The notes under the pieces: model-generated | Database searches by the model: none | Told to the model about the DNA's origin: nothing | The model's input: the letters and a program-made list of their open reading frames with translations, nothing else | Source: an uncultured Lutibacter sp. | GTDB taxonomy: Bacteria; Bacteroidota; Bacteroidia; Flavobacteriales; Flavobacteriaceae | Reading direction: 5' to 3' | DNA: 60,738 nt | Assembly: GCF_947493565.1 (NCBI RefSeq) | Contig: NZ_CANLRG010000013.1 | Location: forward strand, 1 to 60,738 | Translations under genes and position numbers: made by a program | Shown: positions 28,722 through 38,702 of the stretch, one piece after another | Numbering within the stretch: the stretch's first letter is position 1 | How the letters are laid out: each line of letters opens with the position of its first letter

Positions 28722-30428
28722 TTAGTATCTAATTTTTGTGGTTGTAGGCTTTCTTCTTTTGTAAGTCATTGGACCTATTCTATCAGCTGCACATCTAAAA
28801 CCAATAAAGTTAGTTGCCATATATTCTGGTAAATACCTTCTTTGTGAAGGATCTAACCAATACTCTCTATCTTTCCAAGATCCACCTTTATAAACTCTAG
28901 CTTTGTCACTAATTAAAGTTGTTCTTTTTTCTGTATCATATTGTTGTTTCATCAAACCACTTTCACCAATTTCTTTAGGTTTTATTGGCGAGTTATACAT
29001 TCTCGGTTTAACATCTAATTCTTCTTCATCTTGTGCATAATACTTTGTTGAAGCTAACTCACCATCTTTGGCATCTACATTATATGCTTTATCATAATTT
29101 TTTCTCATATAAGCATCTCTTTTCGAGATTGGCATATATTTTACACTTCCAGGAAGTGTTTTAGGAACTAAATTACCATTATCTAAGGTATCAAATTCTA
29201 CTGTAACATCGTCAGCAATAACAACCTGCCCTTCAGCATCAATCATTTTTTTAGTAAAAATATTACCTCTAAAATAATTAAAATCATTAGCATCATTATC
29301 AATAATTGGTCTGTAAACATCTGAAACCCATTCAGCGACGTTTCCAGACATGTCATAAAGCCCAAAAGCATTTGGATCATAAGATTTTACTGCAATTGTA
29401 ATATCAGCACCATCATTACTCCAACCAGGAACACCACTATAATCACCTTTACCTTGTTTAAAGTTGGCTAATTGATCTCCTTTGTATCTTTTAGATTTAT
29501 TTCGGGTGTATTTTCCGCTCCAAGCATATTTTTTTCTTCCTCTTGTATTGTTATACTCTCTATCTTCAACAATCGCTTTTGCTGCATATTCCCATTCTAC
29601 CTCTGTTGGTAATCTAAATTTAGCGGATAAGATTCCATCAGAAATTTTTACATGCCTTCCTGTAAATTCACCTCTAGCAGGTTTTGGATCTCCCTTAGCA
29701 CGAGGTTTGTTTTCAGGTAGTCCTTTTTTATAAATAGCCTGATTGCCATCAAAAACTAAATCAGGATTTGTTAAATAAGTATCTGTGCTAAAGTTATTCT
29801 TTCCTTTAACTTCTGCATCTTCCAATTTAAAAAGAGGTTGAAGTACTCCCTTATCCATTAAAATTTTTTCGTTAACTCTATCAGTTCTCCATTTGCAATA
29901 TTGGTTGGCTTGAATCCAGCTAACTCCAATAACAGGATAATCTGCATACCCAGGATGACGTAGGTAATTCTCAGTTAACAGTTCATTAAAACCAAGTACA
30001 TCTCTCCAAACTAAAGTATCTGGAACTGCTGATTGATAAATATGTTCGTAGTTTGGATCACTAGGAGGAAATACTTGTTCCATCCAATCTAAATAAAATA
30101 AGTATTCTGAATTTGTAACCTCTGTTTCATCCATATAAAACGAGCGAACTTGTTGTTTGTTAGGAGTCGTATTCCAATCAAATAATACATCGTCTTGAAC
30201 ATGTCCCATGGTAAAAGATCCACCTTCAATTAAAACCATGCCAGGAGGAGCTTCTTGACCTTTATATTTAGTTGGTCCAGAAAAACCACCCATTTTCTTA
30301 TCTTTTGAAGTCCATCCAGTAAGTGAGGTATTATTTCTTGATGTTCTATCATGACAACTCACCAATACAATAGTAACTAGTGATAAGATTGTTAACTTAG
30401 AAATATTAATTAAATTTTTAAAGTTCAT
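28722..30428 (-). CDS. gldJ: Gliding motility lipoprotein GldJ
   Basis: A 568-residue outer-membrane lipoprotein (lipobox IVLVSC, Cys about 24). A formylglycine-generating-enzyme-like domain is recognisable from PGMVLIEGGSFTMGH through EVTNSEYLFYLDW and the GLYDMSGNVAEWVSDVY motif to the C-terminal GFRCAADRIGP. GldJ is needed for gliding and for function of the type IX secretion machinery in Flavobacterium. The length matches known GldJ. The partner porU is missing from its expected place next to this gene. Confidence 0.93.
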   Translation of the reverse strand: MNFKNLINISKLTILSLVTIVLVSCHDRTSRNNTSLTGWTSKDKKMGGFSGPTKYKGQEAPPGMVLIEGGSFTMGHVQDDVLFDWNTTPNKQQVRSFYMDETEVTNSEYLFYLDWMEQVFPPSDPNYEHIYQSAVPDTLVWRDVLGFNELLTENYLRHPGYADYPVIGVSWIQANQYCKWRTDRVNEKILMDKGVLQPLFKLEDAEVKGKNNFSTDTYLTNPDLVFDGNQAIYKKGLPENKPRAKGDPKPARGEFTGRHVKISDGILSAKFRLPTEVEWEYAAKAIVEDREYNNTRGRKKYAWSGKYTRNKSKRYKGDQLANFKQGKGDYSGVPGWSNDGADITIAVKSYDPNAFGLYDMSGNVAEWVSDVYRPIIDNDANDFNYFRGNIFTKKMIDAEGQVVIADDVTVEFDTLDNGNLVPKTLPGSVKYMPISKRDAYMRKNYDKAYNVDAKDGELASTKYYAQDEEELDVKPRMYNSPIKPKEIGESGLMKQQYDTEKRTTLISDKARVYKGGSWKDREYWLDPSQRRYLPEYMATNFIGFRCAADRIGPMTYKRRKPTTTKIRY

Positions 30429-30910
30429 TTTAAACTCATTAGGGTTTTATTTTTTCGCAATTTACATTAAATTAATTTTTTTACAAGAAATTATTTTAAT
30501 AAAATACTTTCGTACTGTTTCAATAACGTATGTTTTAGCTATTTATTATATGAGAAGTTGAAGCTACTTTAAAACAGCATTGAATTTTAATAAGAGAAAT
30601 TTAATATTTGGTAGTTTTTATCATTTTTGAATTTAATTTGGAACAAGAGTTATTTCTTAAAGATGAGGCTTTATTATTTTTATGCGTTTGATTTAATTTA
30701 AATTTAAACAATATAATAACTGAAGAAACGTTTATTTATTAACATAGTTTTAGTAAGTATTATACCTATTTTTTTAATCGAAAAATTGGGTCGTTTTTTA
30801 ATGGAATTTTGTCAAGTTATTAAATGCTAAAAATATAGATAAAAAATAAAAAAAGCACTTATACGTCAATATTATTTAAGATATTTGTTAAGTTAAAACT
30901 AACACAATTA
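30429..30910. other. 482-bp gap between gldJ and porV where porU would be expected
   Basis: The gap is very A+T-rich and has no open frame of useful length. From my knowledge of Flavobacterium, porU (about 1,100-1,300 codons) lies between gldJ and porV; here it is absent. A short frame at 30720-30830 beginning with CTG reads LKKRLFINIVLVSIIPIFLIEK. This looks like a decayed signal peptide and may be the old porU start. Otherwise the region must hold the divergent gldJ and porV promoters, which I could not place exactly. Confidence 0.6.
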
Positions 30911-32053
30911 ATGAGAAAAATTTTAATAATTACCCTTACTTTTTTTGTTGCATTTTCAAACATAAATGCACAAGATAATCCCAACCCAATAACAACTGCA
31001 GCTCCGTTTTTATTAATCGCCCCAGATGCTAGGGCAGGAGGTATGGGAGACATTGGTGTAGCAACCTCTCCTGATGCTTTTTCACAGCATTGGAATGCTT
31101 CTAAAATGGCATTTATGCCTTCGCAATTTTCAGTGGGTGTAATTTACACACCTTGGCTTCGTGAATTAACGAACGATGTTTTTTTGGGCGGGTTTTCATT
31201 TGCTAATAGAATAGATGAAAGAAGTGCTTGGGCAGCAAGTTTAAAATATTTTAATTTGGGGCAAATAGATTTAACAGATATTAATGGAGCACCAGAAGGA
31301 ACCGAAAAATTAAACGAATTTTCAGTAGATGGTTCCTATTCATTAAAGTTAAGTGAAATGTATTCAATGGGGGTAACTTTACGTTATATTCGTTCTGATT
31401 TAGGGATAGAGTCAGCAAATTCTACCATAAACCCAGTAAATACATTTTCTGTAGATATTTCAGGTTATTTTCAGTCCAACGAAGCAAACTATGGAAATTT
31501 TAATGGAATTTGGAGAGGAGGTTTCAATATATCTAATATTGGGCCAAAAGTTTCCTATTCAAATGATGGTAAGGAAAACTTTATTCCAACGAATTTAAAA
31601 ATTGGTGGAGGCTTCGATTTTATTTTAGACAATTATAACAAACTAAGTCTAAATTTAGAATTTAATAAATTGTTAGTTCCAACTCCAAGTATTTCTGTGA
31701 ATGATAATAATCAGCCTCCTTATGTACAGGAAGATGTTAGTTTTTTTAGTGGAATTTTCAAATCTTTTGGTGATGCGCCAGATGGTTTTAGTGAAGAGTT
31801 AAAAGAATTTACTTGGGGATTAGGAGCGGAGTATATGTATGACAATGCTTTTGCCATAAGAGCAGGGTATTTTAATGAAAGTGATTTAAAAGGGGCACGT
31901 AAATACTTTACTATTGGATCAGGTTTTAAATTTAAAAGTACTAGATTAGATATTTCATATTTGTTTAATGCTTCAGATATTAATAATCCTTTAGAAAATA
32001 CCCTTCGATTTTCTTTATCTTTTGATTTTGGAGACTTGTTTGAGGTAAATTAA
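30911..32053 (+). CDS. porV: Type IX secretion outer-membrane protein PorV
   Basis: A 380-residue outer-membrane beta-barrel with a signal peptide ending NINAQ. The PorV signature ITTAAPFLLIAPDARAGGMG follows directly, then SQHWNASKMAFM. The C-terminus ends in an amphipathic strand, LRFSLSFDFGDLFEV. PorV carries type IX substrates to the cell-surface attachment complex with PorU. It is followed by cdd, as in relatives. Confidence 0.93.
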   Translation: MRKILIITLTFFVAFSNINAQDNPNPITTAAPFLLIAPDARAGGMGDIGVATSPDAFSQHWNASKMAFMPSQFSVGVIYTPWLRELTNDVFLGGFSFANRIDERSAWAASLKYFNLGQIDLTDINGAPEGTEKLNEFSVDGSYSLKLSEMYSMGVTLRYIRSDLGIESANSTINPVNTFSVDISGYFQSNEANYGNFNGIWRGGFNISNIGPKVSYSNDGKENFIPTNLKIGGGFDFILDNYNKLSLNLEFNKLLVPTPSISVNDNNQPPYVQEDVSFFSGIFKSFGDAPDGFSEELKEFTWGLGAEYMYDNAFAIRAGYFNESDLKGARKYFTIGSGFKFKSTRLDISYLFNASDINNPLENTLRFSLSFDFGDLFEVN

Positions 32054-32070
32054 AAATATAGAATAGTTTA

Positions 32071-32553
32071 ATGAAAAATGTTGAAATTAAAACTCAAATT
32101 GTTGTTTATGATTCAGTAGAGGAATTGCCATATTCTGTTCAAGAATTAATGAATAAGGCAATTGAAACTAAGCGAAATGCTTACGCACCTTACTCCAAAT
32201 TTAAGGTTGGCGCAGCATTATTATTAGATAACGGAAAAGTAGTTACAGGAAATAATCAAGAGAACGCAGCTTACCCATCTGGTATGTGTGCTGAACGAGT
32301 TGCTATTTGGAAAGCATCGTCTGAATACCCAAATTCAAAAGTAATTCAGTTGGCCATATCGGCAAGTTCATCAACCCAAATAACAAAAGAACCAGTAGCT
32401 CCTTGCGGTGCTTGCAGACAAACATTATCGGAATACGAAATTAAACAAGATAATAAAATAGAGGTGTTTTTTATGGGTGAAGTTGGAAAAGTTATTAAAA
32501 CAAATTCTCTTTTAGATTTATTACCGATTGCTTTTGATAAATCATTTTTATAA
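32071..32553 (+). CDS. cdd: Cytidine deaminase
   Basis: A 160-residue zinc deaminase. The catalytic CAE in SGMCAERVAIWKAS and the zinc-binding PCGACRQTLSEY are both present. It converts cytidine or deoxycytidine to uridine or deoxyuridine. It lies 17 bp after porV, and its TAA stop overlaps the next gene's ATG by one base. Confidence 0.95.
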   Translation: MKNVEIKTQIVVYDSVEELPYSVQELMNKAIETKRNAYAPYSKFKVGAALLLDNGKVVTGNNQENAAYPSGMCAERVAIWKASSEYPNSKVIQLAISASSSTQITKEPVAPCGACRQTLSEYEIKQDNKIEVFFMGEVGKVIKTNSLLDLLPIAFDKSFL

Positions 32554-32936
32554 TGAAAAAAGATATTGAAAACAGAAATGATCTTTACCAACTTGTAAAA
32601 TTATTTTACGTAAAATTATTAAATGATGCCGAAATGCATCATTTTTTCATTGAATTTGAAGATCCTAAAAAACTAGAGCCACATTTACAAGTATTAGTAG
32701 ATTTTTGGGAAAATATTCTATTTTATACTGGTGGGTATCGTAAAAATGCTATGCAACCTCACCTAGAATTACAACCGAAAAAACCATTTCAATCTAAACA
32801 CTTTAAGCGCTGGTTATCAAGTTTTAATAGTGCTGTAGATGAGCTTTATGAAGGTGAAAATAGTTTTACAATTAAATCCAGAGCACAATCGATAGCCACC
32901 GTAATGGAAATTAAAATTTCTGAGCTAAATAGCTAA
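32553..32936 (+). CDS. Group III truncated haemoglobin
   Basis: A 127-residue protein resembling group III truncated haemoglobins: N-terminal LVKLFYVKLLNDAEMHHFF, then LVDFWENILFYTGGYRKNAMQPHLEL, and a likely proximal haem histidine in SKHFKRWLSSFNSAVDEL. Such proteins bind oxygen or nitric oxide; the role here is unknown. Its start overlaps the cdd stop (TAATG), so translation is probably coupled. Confidence 0.85.
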   Translation: MKKDIENRNDLYQLVKLFYVKLLNDAEMHHFFIEFEDPKKLEPHLQVLVDFWENILFYTGGYRKNAMQPHLELQPKKPFQSKHFKRWLSSFNSAVDELYEGENSFTIKSRAQSIATVMEIKISELNS

Positions 32937-32969
32937 TTCATTTTTAAATTTGCAAACTAATTATTTATA

Positions 32970-34040
32970 ATGAAAATGCAATCAGTAATAACAGGAACTG
33001 GAAGTTATATACCTACAATAATTAAAAAAAACGAAGATTTTTTAAACCACCAATTTTTAAATTCGGATGGCACGTCATTTCAATACGAAAATGATGTTGT
33101 AATTGAAAAATTTAAAGCAATTACAGGTATTGAAGAAAGGCGCTATGCTTCAGATGAATTGAATTCTTCTGACTTAGGTTTTTTTGCTGCTGAAAAGGCA
33201 ATTGCTGATGCTAAAATTGATAAAGAAGAGCTAGATTATATCATTTTAGCACATAATTTTGGAGATGTTAATAGCAAAACTACACAAAGTGATATTTTAC
33301 CAAGTTTAGCTTCTAGGGTAAAATTTAGATTAGGAATTAAAAACCCTAACTGTGTAGCTTACGATATTTTATTTGGATGCCCTGGCTGGGTACAAGGAGT
33401 TATTCAGGCAGAAGCCTATATAAAATCAGGAATAGCTAAAAAATGTTTAGTTATAGGAACGGAAACTTTATCAAGAGTATTGGATGATAATGATAGAGAT
33501 TCGATGATATATTCTGATGGTGCTGGAGCTTGTGTAATAGAAGCTGTAGAAGGTAATCAGGAAACTGGAATTTTAAGTCATGCTGCTCAAACCAATACAC
33601 TTGATGAGTGTTATTATTTATTTTTTGGTAAATCATACAATGAAAATGATAAGACTGATACGCGGTATATAAAAATGCACGGAAGAAAAATTTATGAATA
33701 TGGGTTATCAAATGTTCCTTTAGCAATGAAAAAAGCACTTGATAAAAGTGGAGTTGATATTTCTGAAGTAAAAAAAGTTTTTATTCACCAAGCAAATGAA
33801 AAAATGGACGAAGCTATTATAAAACGTTTTTATCGTTTATTTAAAACAAAAGTTCCAAAAAATGTAATGCCAATGAGTATACATAAGTTGGGAAATAGTT
33901 CTGTAGCAACAGTGCCTACTTTATTTGATTTGGTGAAAAACGGAAAAATAGAAGAACAAGAAATTCATAAAGGTGATGTTGTAATTTTTGCATCTGTGGG
34001 TGCAGGTATGAATATTAATGCTATAGTTTATAGGTATTAA
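32970..34040 (+). CDS. 3-oxoacyl-ACP synthase III-like ketosynthase
   Basis: A 356-residue KASIII/thiolase-fold enzyme. The catalytic triad is visible: Cys in LFGCPGWVQG, His in FIHQANEKMDEA and Asn in HKLGNSSVATVP. It is longer than typical FabH (about 320-330 residues), with extra sequence near the N-terminus (NHQFLNSDGTSFQYEND). It may be a second, specialised FabH rather than the main fatty-acid initiator. It follows the globin gene by 33 bp. Confidence 0.85.
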   Translation: MKMQSVITGTGSYIPTIIKKNEDFLNHQFLNSDGTSFQYENDVVIEKFKAITGIEERRYASDELNSSDLGFFAAEKAIADAKIDKEELDYIILAHNFGDVNSKTTQSDILPSLASRVKFRLGIKNPNCVAYDILFGCPGWVQGVIQAEAYIKSGIAKKCLVIGTETLSRVLDDNDRDSMIYSDGAGACVIEAVEGNQETGILSHAAQTNTLDECYYLFFGKSYNENDKTDTRYIKMHGRKIYEYGLSNVPLAMKKALDKSGVDISEVKKVFIHQANEKMDEAIIKRFYRLFKTKVPKNVMPMSIHKLGNSSVATVPTLFDLVKNGKIEEQEIHKGDVVIFASVGAGMNINAIVYRY

Positions 34041-34064
34041 GATTTATAAATATTTTGTGTTAAA

Positions 34065-35618
34065 TTATTTTTCTTCATTAACAGTTTCTGAAGCATTATT
34101 TTCTTCAGTATGATTTTCTTTGAATAAATCTAAAATGGCATCGGCTAAATAATCTAAAATATTAGAAGCTGTAAATGTTTCATAACCAGTTTCTTCTATG
34201 GCAATATCGGCTGTTTTTCCATGTAAGTAAACACCCAAAATAGCAGCGTTTAAAGGCTCGTATTTTTGGGCAATAAGCCCTGTTATTATTCCTGTTAATA
34301 CATCACCACTTCCAGCTGTAGCTAATGCGGGATTTCCTGTTGAATTTACATACAAATTTTCTTTATCTACAATTACAGTATGTGCGCCTTTTATAACAAC
34401 TATAATTTGATGTTTTATAGAAAATTCAATGGTTTTGTTCAGTTTATCAAAGTCATTTTCCCAAACTCCAATCAATCGTTCTAATTCTTTAGGATGTGGG
34501 GTTAAAATAGAATTTTTTGGTAAAAAGTTAATCAATTCTTTTTGATCGGCTAGTATATTAATGGCATCGGCATCCACAACTAATGGTAACTGATTTTCTT
34601 TTAAAAAGTTTTCAAAACCTTTGACCGTTTTTTCAGCTGTTCCCATGCCAGGTCCAACACCTATAACTGTTGCTTTAGTTTTAAAATTAAAATAAGTTAA
34701 AACTTGGTCACTATCCACTTCTACCATTGCTTCTGGAATTGCTGTTTGAACAATTGAATAACCACATTTAGGTAAATAAATAGATACCAATCCACTACCA
34801 ATTTTTAATGCTGCTTTAGAAGCTAAAGAAATGGCGCCTATTTTACCAAAACTGCCACCAATTAATAGTGAATGACCTAAATCTCCTTTATGATCCCATT
34901 TATTACGTGTTTTATATAATTGTAAAATATCATCTTTTAAAATGTAATGTATGTTTGGTTGAAGACTGGCAATAAATTCTTGATCTAAACCAATATCAAT
35001 GACTTCCCAAGTGTTTAAATAATCTTTATTCTCAGGAAGTAAAAAAGCTAATTTAGGTGTTTGAAATGTTAATACGTGACCTGCTTTTAAAACTGTACTT
35101 TTATCATTTACAGATTTATCAGAAAATAATCCAGAAGGAAAATCAATTGCTAATGAAAATACTTTTGTGCTATTGATGTATTGTATCAGTTTTTTAGTAA
35201 AGCCTTTTGGGTTTCTAGTTAATCCATTTCCAAAAATAGCATCAATAACAATATCTTCAAAATCTACCCTAGGAAAGTCACTTTCACCGTTAATTATTTG
35301 TGGCCACTCTCCAAGTTCTTTTAAACGATTGTAATTTGTTAAAAACTCATCAGTTCTTTTATCGCTAAAATTTACAACATAACATTTTACATGATATCCA
35401 TGTTGCAACAAATGCCTTGCAATTACCAATCCGTCACCTCCATTATTTCCAATACCACAAAATACATGAATTGGTATATTTTGACCTTGTAATCGTTGAT
35501 GTAGCCATTGAAAACAAAGTATAGAAGCATGTTCCATTAATGAGATAGAAGTTATCCCTTTGCTTTTTATGGTGGCATTGTCAGCTTCTTTTAGTTGTTT
35601 TGAATTGAGAATATACAT
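34065..35618 (-). CDS. nnr: Bifunctional NAD(P)H-hydrate epimerase/dehydratase
   Basis: A 517-residue two-domain repair enzyme. The N-terminal epimerase domain contains CGIGNNGGDGLVIARHL. The C-terminal ADP-dependent dehydratase domain contains GVGPGMGTAEK, LTPHPKELERL and ATAGSGDVLTGIITGL. It repairs hydrated NADH and NADPH in the cytoplasm. Both domains are complete. Confidence 0.95.
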   Translation of the reverse strand: MYILNSKQLKEADNATIKSKGITSISLMEHASILCFQWLHQRLQGQNIPIHVFCGIGNNGGDGLVIARHLLQHGYHVKCYVVNFSDKRTDEFLTNYNRLKELGEWPQIINGESDFPRVDFEDIVIDAIFGNGLTRNPKGFTKKLIQYINSTKVFSLAIDFPSGLFSDKSVNDKSTVLKAGHVLTFQTPKLAFLLPENKDYLNTWEVIDIGLDQEFIASLQPNIHYILKDDILQLYKTRNKWDHKGDLGHSLLIGGSFGKIGAISLASKAALKIGSGLVSIYLPKCGYSIVQTAIPEAMVEVDSDQVLTYFNFKTKATVIGVGPGMGTAEKTVKGFENFLKENQLPLVVDADAINILADQKELINFLPKNSILTPHPKELERLIGVWENDFDKLNKTIEFSIKHQIIVVIKGAHTVIVDKENLYVNSTGNPALATAGSGDVLTGIITGLIAQKYEPLNAAILGVYLHGKTADIAIEETGYETFTASNILDYLADAILDLFKENHTEENNASETVNEEK

Positions 35619-35644
35619 TGGTAGTTTTATTGATTAAAATTAAA

Positions 35645-35697
35645 AACCGCTAGCTTATTTTCAACAATATTAGTGTTAGAAATTAAAACTAGCGGTT
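35645..35697 (-). terminator. Terminator of accA
   Basis: A 9-bp stem (AACCGCTAG and complement) with a long 35-base loop is followed on the minus strand by a TTTTTA run. It lies in the 100-bp gap after the accA stop. Confidence 0.6.
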
Positions 35698-35718
35698 ATT
35701 TTTATGTTTTAATATTTT

Positions 35719-36672
35719 TTAGCCTTTATAAACACCCATATTACAGTATTTATCCATACGTTGTTTAATAAGTTCATCAACAGATAAATCTTTTAATTCT
35801 TTATATGCTTTGATAATGGCTTTTTCAACTTCTTTAAAGGCATTTTCACGATCGTAATGTGCACCTCCAAGAGGTTCTTTGATAATGCCGTCAATTAATT
35901 TTTGTTTTTTCATATCGGCAGCTGTAAGTTTCAGTGCTTCAGCAGCTTCTTCTTTATGTTCCCAACTTCTCCATAAAATTGATGAGCAAGATTCAGGAGA
36001 TATTACTGTGTACCAAGTATTCTCCATCATATAAACTCTATCTCCAACACCAATTCCTACAGCACCTCCAGAGGCACCTTCACCAATAACAATGGTAATA
36101 ATTGGAGTTTTTAATTTAGTCATTTCAAAAATATTTCTGGCTATTGCTTCACCTTGCCCACGTTCTTCAGCTTCTAAACCAGGATATGCTCCAGGGGTAT
36201 CTAATAAAGTTACAACAGGAATTCCGAACTTTTCTGCCATTTTCATAAGCCTTAACGCTTTTCTGTATCCTTCAGGATTTGACATTCCAAAATTTCTATA
36301 TTGGCGTGTTTTAGTATTGTACCCTTTTTGTTGTCCAATAAACATAAATGATTGATCTCCAATTTTACCTAAACCTCCAATCATTGCTTTGTCATCTTTT
36401 ACGGTTCTATCTCCATGAAGTTCCATAAAAGTGTTTCCAGCTAAATAGTTAATATGATCTAGAGTGTAAGGTCTGTTTGGATGACGAGATAATTGTACTC
36501 TTTGCCAAGCAGTTAAATTTTTATAAATATCACTTTTTGTTTTAATTAGTTTTTTTTCAATGTTTTTGCAACTTTCAGTTACATCAACATCACTTTCTTT
36601 ACCAATTAGTTGGCATTTATCTAATTGTTCTTCTAACTCTTTAATTGGTAATTCAAAATCTAAATATTCCAT
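35719..36672 (-). CDS. accA: Acetyl-CoA carboxylase carboxyltransferase alpha subunit
   Basis: A 317-residue protein of normal AccA length. Motifs include [54 protein letters not shown] and [15 protein letters not shown], the CoA-binding and oxyanion regions of the carboxyltransferase. It makes malonyl-CoA together with AccD, which is not in the window. Confidence 0.97.
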   Translation of the reverse strand: MEYLDFELPIKELEEQLDKCQLIGKESDVDVTESCKNIEKKLIKTKSDIYKNLTAWQRVQLSRHPNRPYTLDHINYLAGNTFMELHGDRTVKDDKAMIGGLGKIGDQSFMFIGQQKGYNTKTRQYRNFGMSNPEGYRKALRLMKMAEKFGIPVVTLLDTPGAYPGLEAEERGQGEAIARNIFEMTKLKTPIITIVIGEGASGGAVGIGVGDRVYMMENTWYTVISPESCSSILWRSWEHKEEAAEALKLTAADMKKQKLIDGIIKEPLGGAHYDRENAFKEVEKAIIKAYKELKDLSVDELIKQRMDKYCNMGVYKG

Positions 36673-36717
36673 AATTTTTAGGTTTGGATGTAACTACAAA
36701 TATAGTAACTTCTAATT

Positions 36718-37608
36718 TTAAGAGGTTAATTTTTGTTTATTTTTATTTTTTAAAATTCCATTAATCACTACAGTAAATAATATAATTAGTGCTCCAATAT
36801 AAAATTGAGGGCTCATTTTTTCTTTTTCACCGAAGATTAAAACTGCTAAGATTATCCCGTAAACGGGCTCTAAATTAATGGTGAGCATTACAGTATATGG
36901 AGTTAAATATTTCATTATTTTTACTGAAGCTATAAAAGCATATGCTGTACAAATGCTACTGAGTATAAATAGATAAATAATATCTGTTTTATTTAAGCTG
37001 AAATCTTTAATTGTAAATCCTGAAGTAGCAAAAATATAAATGGTAATAAAAACAACACCAAATAATAATTGATAAAATGAAATAGTATCAGCATTGTACT
37101 GTTTTATAAATAATCCATTTAATACAGTAAATAAAGCAGATAAAAAAGAAGCAATTAATGCATAAATAATTCCAAGTGTATATTCCGTTTCAACATTAAA
37201 AATTAAGTAAAGACCAGAGATCACAATAAGACCAAATAATAACTCAAGAAAAATTAGTTTTCTTCTAAAAAATATAGGTTCAATAAGTGATGTAAATAAT
37301 GCTCCAGTACTCATAGCAACCAATGCAACAGATACATTTGAAACTTTTATAGCTGTAAAAAAAGCAATCCAATGCAGAGCTATAATTGTACCGCTAATAA
37401 AAAATTTAATGATTGCTTTAGGAGTGATTTTTAAATTTTTATTTTTTAATAAAAAATAAATAAGTACAAAAATTACAGCAAATAACATTCTGTACCATAC
37501 TAAAGGTATTGCATTAATGCTTATTAGTGCACCTAAAATTGCAGTAAACCCCCAAATAAAAACTATAAAATGGAGGTGGAGATAATTTTTAATTTCAGTT
37601 TTTAGCAT
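36718..37608 (-). CDS. EamA/DMT-family transporter
   Basis: A 296-residue membrane protein with about ten hydrophobic helices arranged as two EamA repeats (YLHLHFIVFIWGFTAILGAL at the start; a second repeat from TLGIIYALIASFLSALFTVLNG). These proteins export metabolites such as amino acids or nucleobases; the substrate is not readable. Its first 14 bp overlap the end of the upstream LptF/G gene, so they are cotranscribed. Confidence 0.85.
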   Translation of the reverse strand: MLKTEIKNYLHLHFIVFIWGFTAILGALISINAIPLVWYRMLFAVIFVLIYFLLKNKNLKITPKAIIKFFISGTIIALHWIAFFTAIKVSNVSVALVAMSTGALFTSLIEPIFFRRKLIFLELLFGLIVISGLYLIFNVETEYTLGIIYALIASFLSALFTVLNGLFIKQYNADTISFYQLLFGVVFITIYIFATSGFTIKDFSLNKTDIIYLFILSSICTAYAFIASVKIMKYLTPYTVMLTINLEPVYGIILAVLIFGEKEKMSPQFYIGALIILFTVVINGILKNKNKQKLTS

Positions 37609-38683
37609 TTTTAAAGTATAAGTATATAGCTAAGCCTCCAAACGTTATATTGGGTAGCCATACCATAAAAAATGAATTAGTATCGGCTCCAGCCCCTAAT
37701 ACCTCAGCAATTTTAAGGAAAAAAACATAAATAAACATTAAGGATATACCAATTGCTAAATTTACACCCATTCCACCACGTCTTTTTTTAGCTGCTAGCG
37801 CAACTGCAATAAAGGTTAAGATATAGGAAGATATAGGTAAACTAGTTCTTTTATGAAACTCTACTAAATAGGTGTTTAAATTTCCAATACCTCTTTCTCG
37901 TGATTGTTTAATAAATTCATTTAATTTTACAGAATTCATTTCCTTTGCCATATAATCTACATTTACTAAATCTTTTGGTGTAAAATTAAAAGTAGTATCT
38001 AATTTGGTACCTGATTCAATAATATCTTTATCTTTTAAAATAGTTCTTTTAGTATATGTTAACAGCTGAAAAGTACTATCATTTGGTTTCCATTTAATGT
38101 TGTTGGATGAGAGTTTATATTTAAGTTTTATACCATCAAATTTTTGGTAGGTAAAGAAATAACCAGTATTATTTTCGACTCTATAATTCTTTAAAAAAAT
38201 ATAGTCGTTAGGACCTAGTTGTAAATTAATATTGGTTAAATAGGTATCGTTTATTTTTTTCTTTTTTAAATACGTTCTGTTAAATTCTTCAAAAATTTTA
38301 TTACTACTAGGAACCACAAAATGGTTCATAAATAGTGAAAATAAGGTTACTAGTGTTGCACCTATAAAATAAGGTTTTAGAAAGCGAGTAAAAGATATTT
38401 TTGCAGAATGAATGGCAATAATTTCTGTATTTCCAGCCAATTTGGATGTGAAAAAAATCACAGCAATAAATAAAGCTAAAGGCATAAACGTATTCCCATA
38501 AATAATTACAAAGTTTACATAGTAATCTCTTATAATTTCACCTACCGATAAATCGGCATGTCTTAAAAATCTATCAACTTTTTCAGAAACGTCAATGGCA
38601 ATAGCTATAGGAATTAACAATACTAATACCAATGCAAATGAACTTAAATATTTTTTTAATATGTATTTGTCTAGTATTCTCAA
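37595..38683 (-). CDS. LptF/LptG-family lipopolysaccharide export permease
   Basis: A 362-residue YjgP/YjgQ-family protein: N-terminal membrane helices (ILDKYILKKYLSSFALVLVL), a periplasmic beta-jellyroll region in the middle, and three C-terminal helices ending FGGLAIYLYFKNAKN. It forms part of the inner-membrane Lpt machine that moves LPS to the cell surface. Whether it is LptF or LptG is not certain. It lies 19 bp after tgt. Confidence 0.88.
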   Translation of the reverse strand: MRILDKYILKKYLSSFALVLVLLIPIAIAIDVSEKVDRFLRHADLSVGEIIRDYYVNFVIIYGNTFMPLALFIAVIFFTSKLAGNTEIIAIHSAKISFTRFLKPYFIGATLVTLFSLFMNHFVVPSSNKIFEEFNRTYLKKKKINDTYLTNINLQLGPNDYIFLKNYRVENNTGYFFTYQKFDGIKLKYKLSSNNIKWKPNDSTFQLLTYTKRTILKDKDIIESGTKLDTTFNFTPKDLVNVDYMAKEMNSVKLNEFIKQSRERGIGNLNTYLVEFHKRTSLPISSYILTFIAVALAAKKRRGGMGVNLAIGISLMFIYVFFLKIAEVLGAGADTNSFFMVWLPNITFGGLAIYLYFKNAKN

Positions 38684-38702
38684 TTTAAAAGGTTAAGTAT
38701 AA

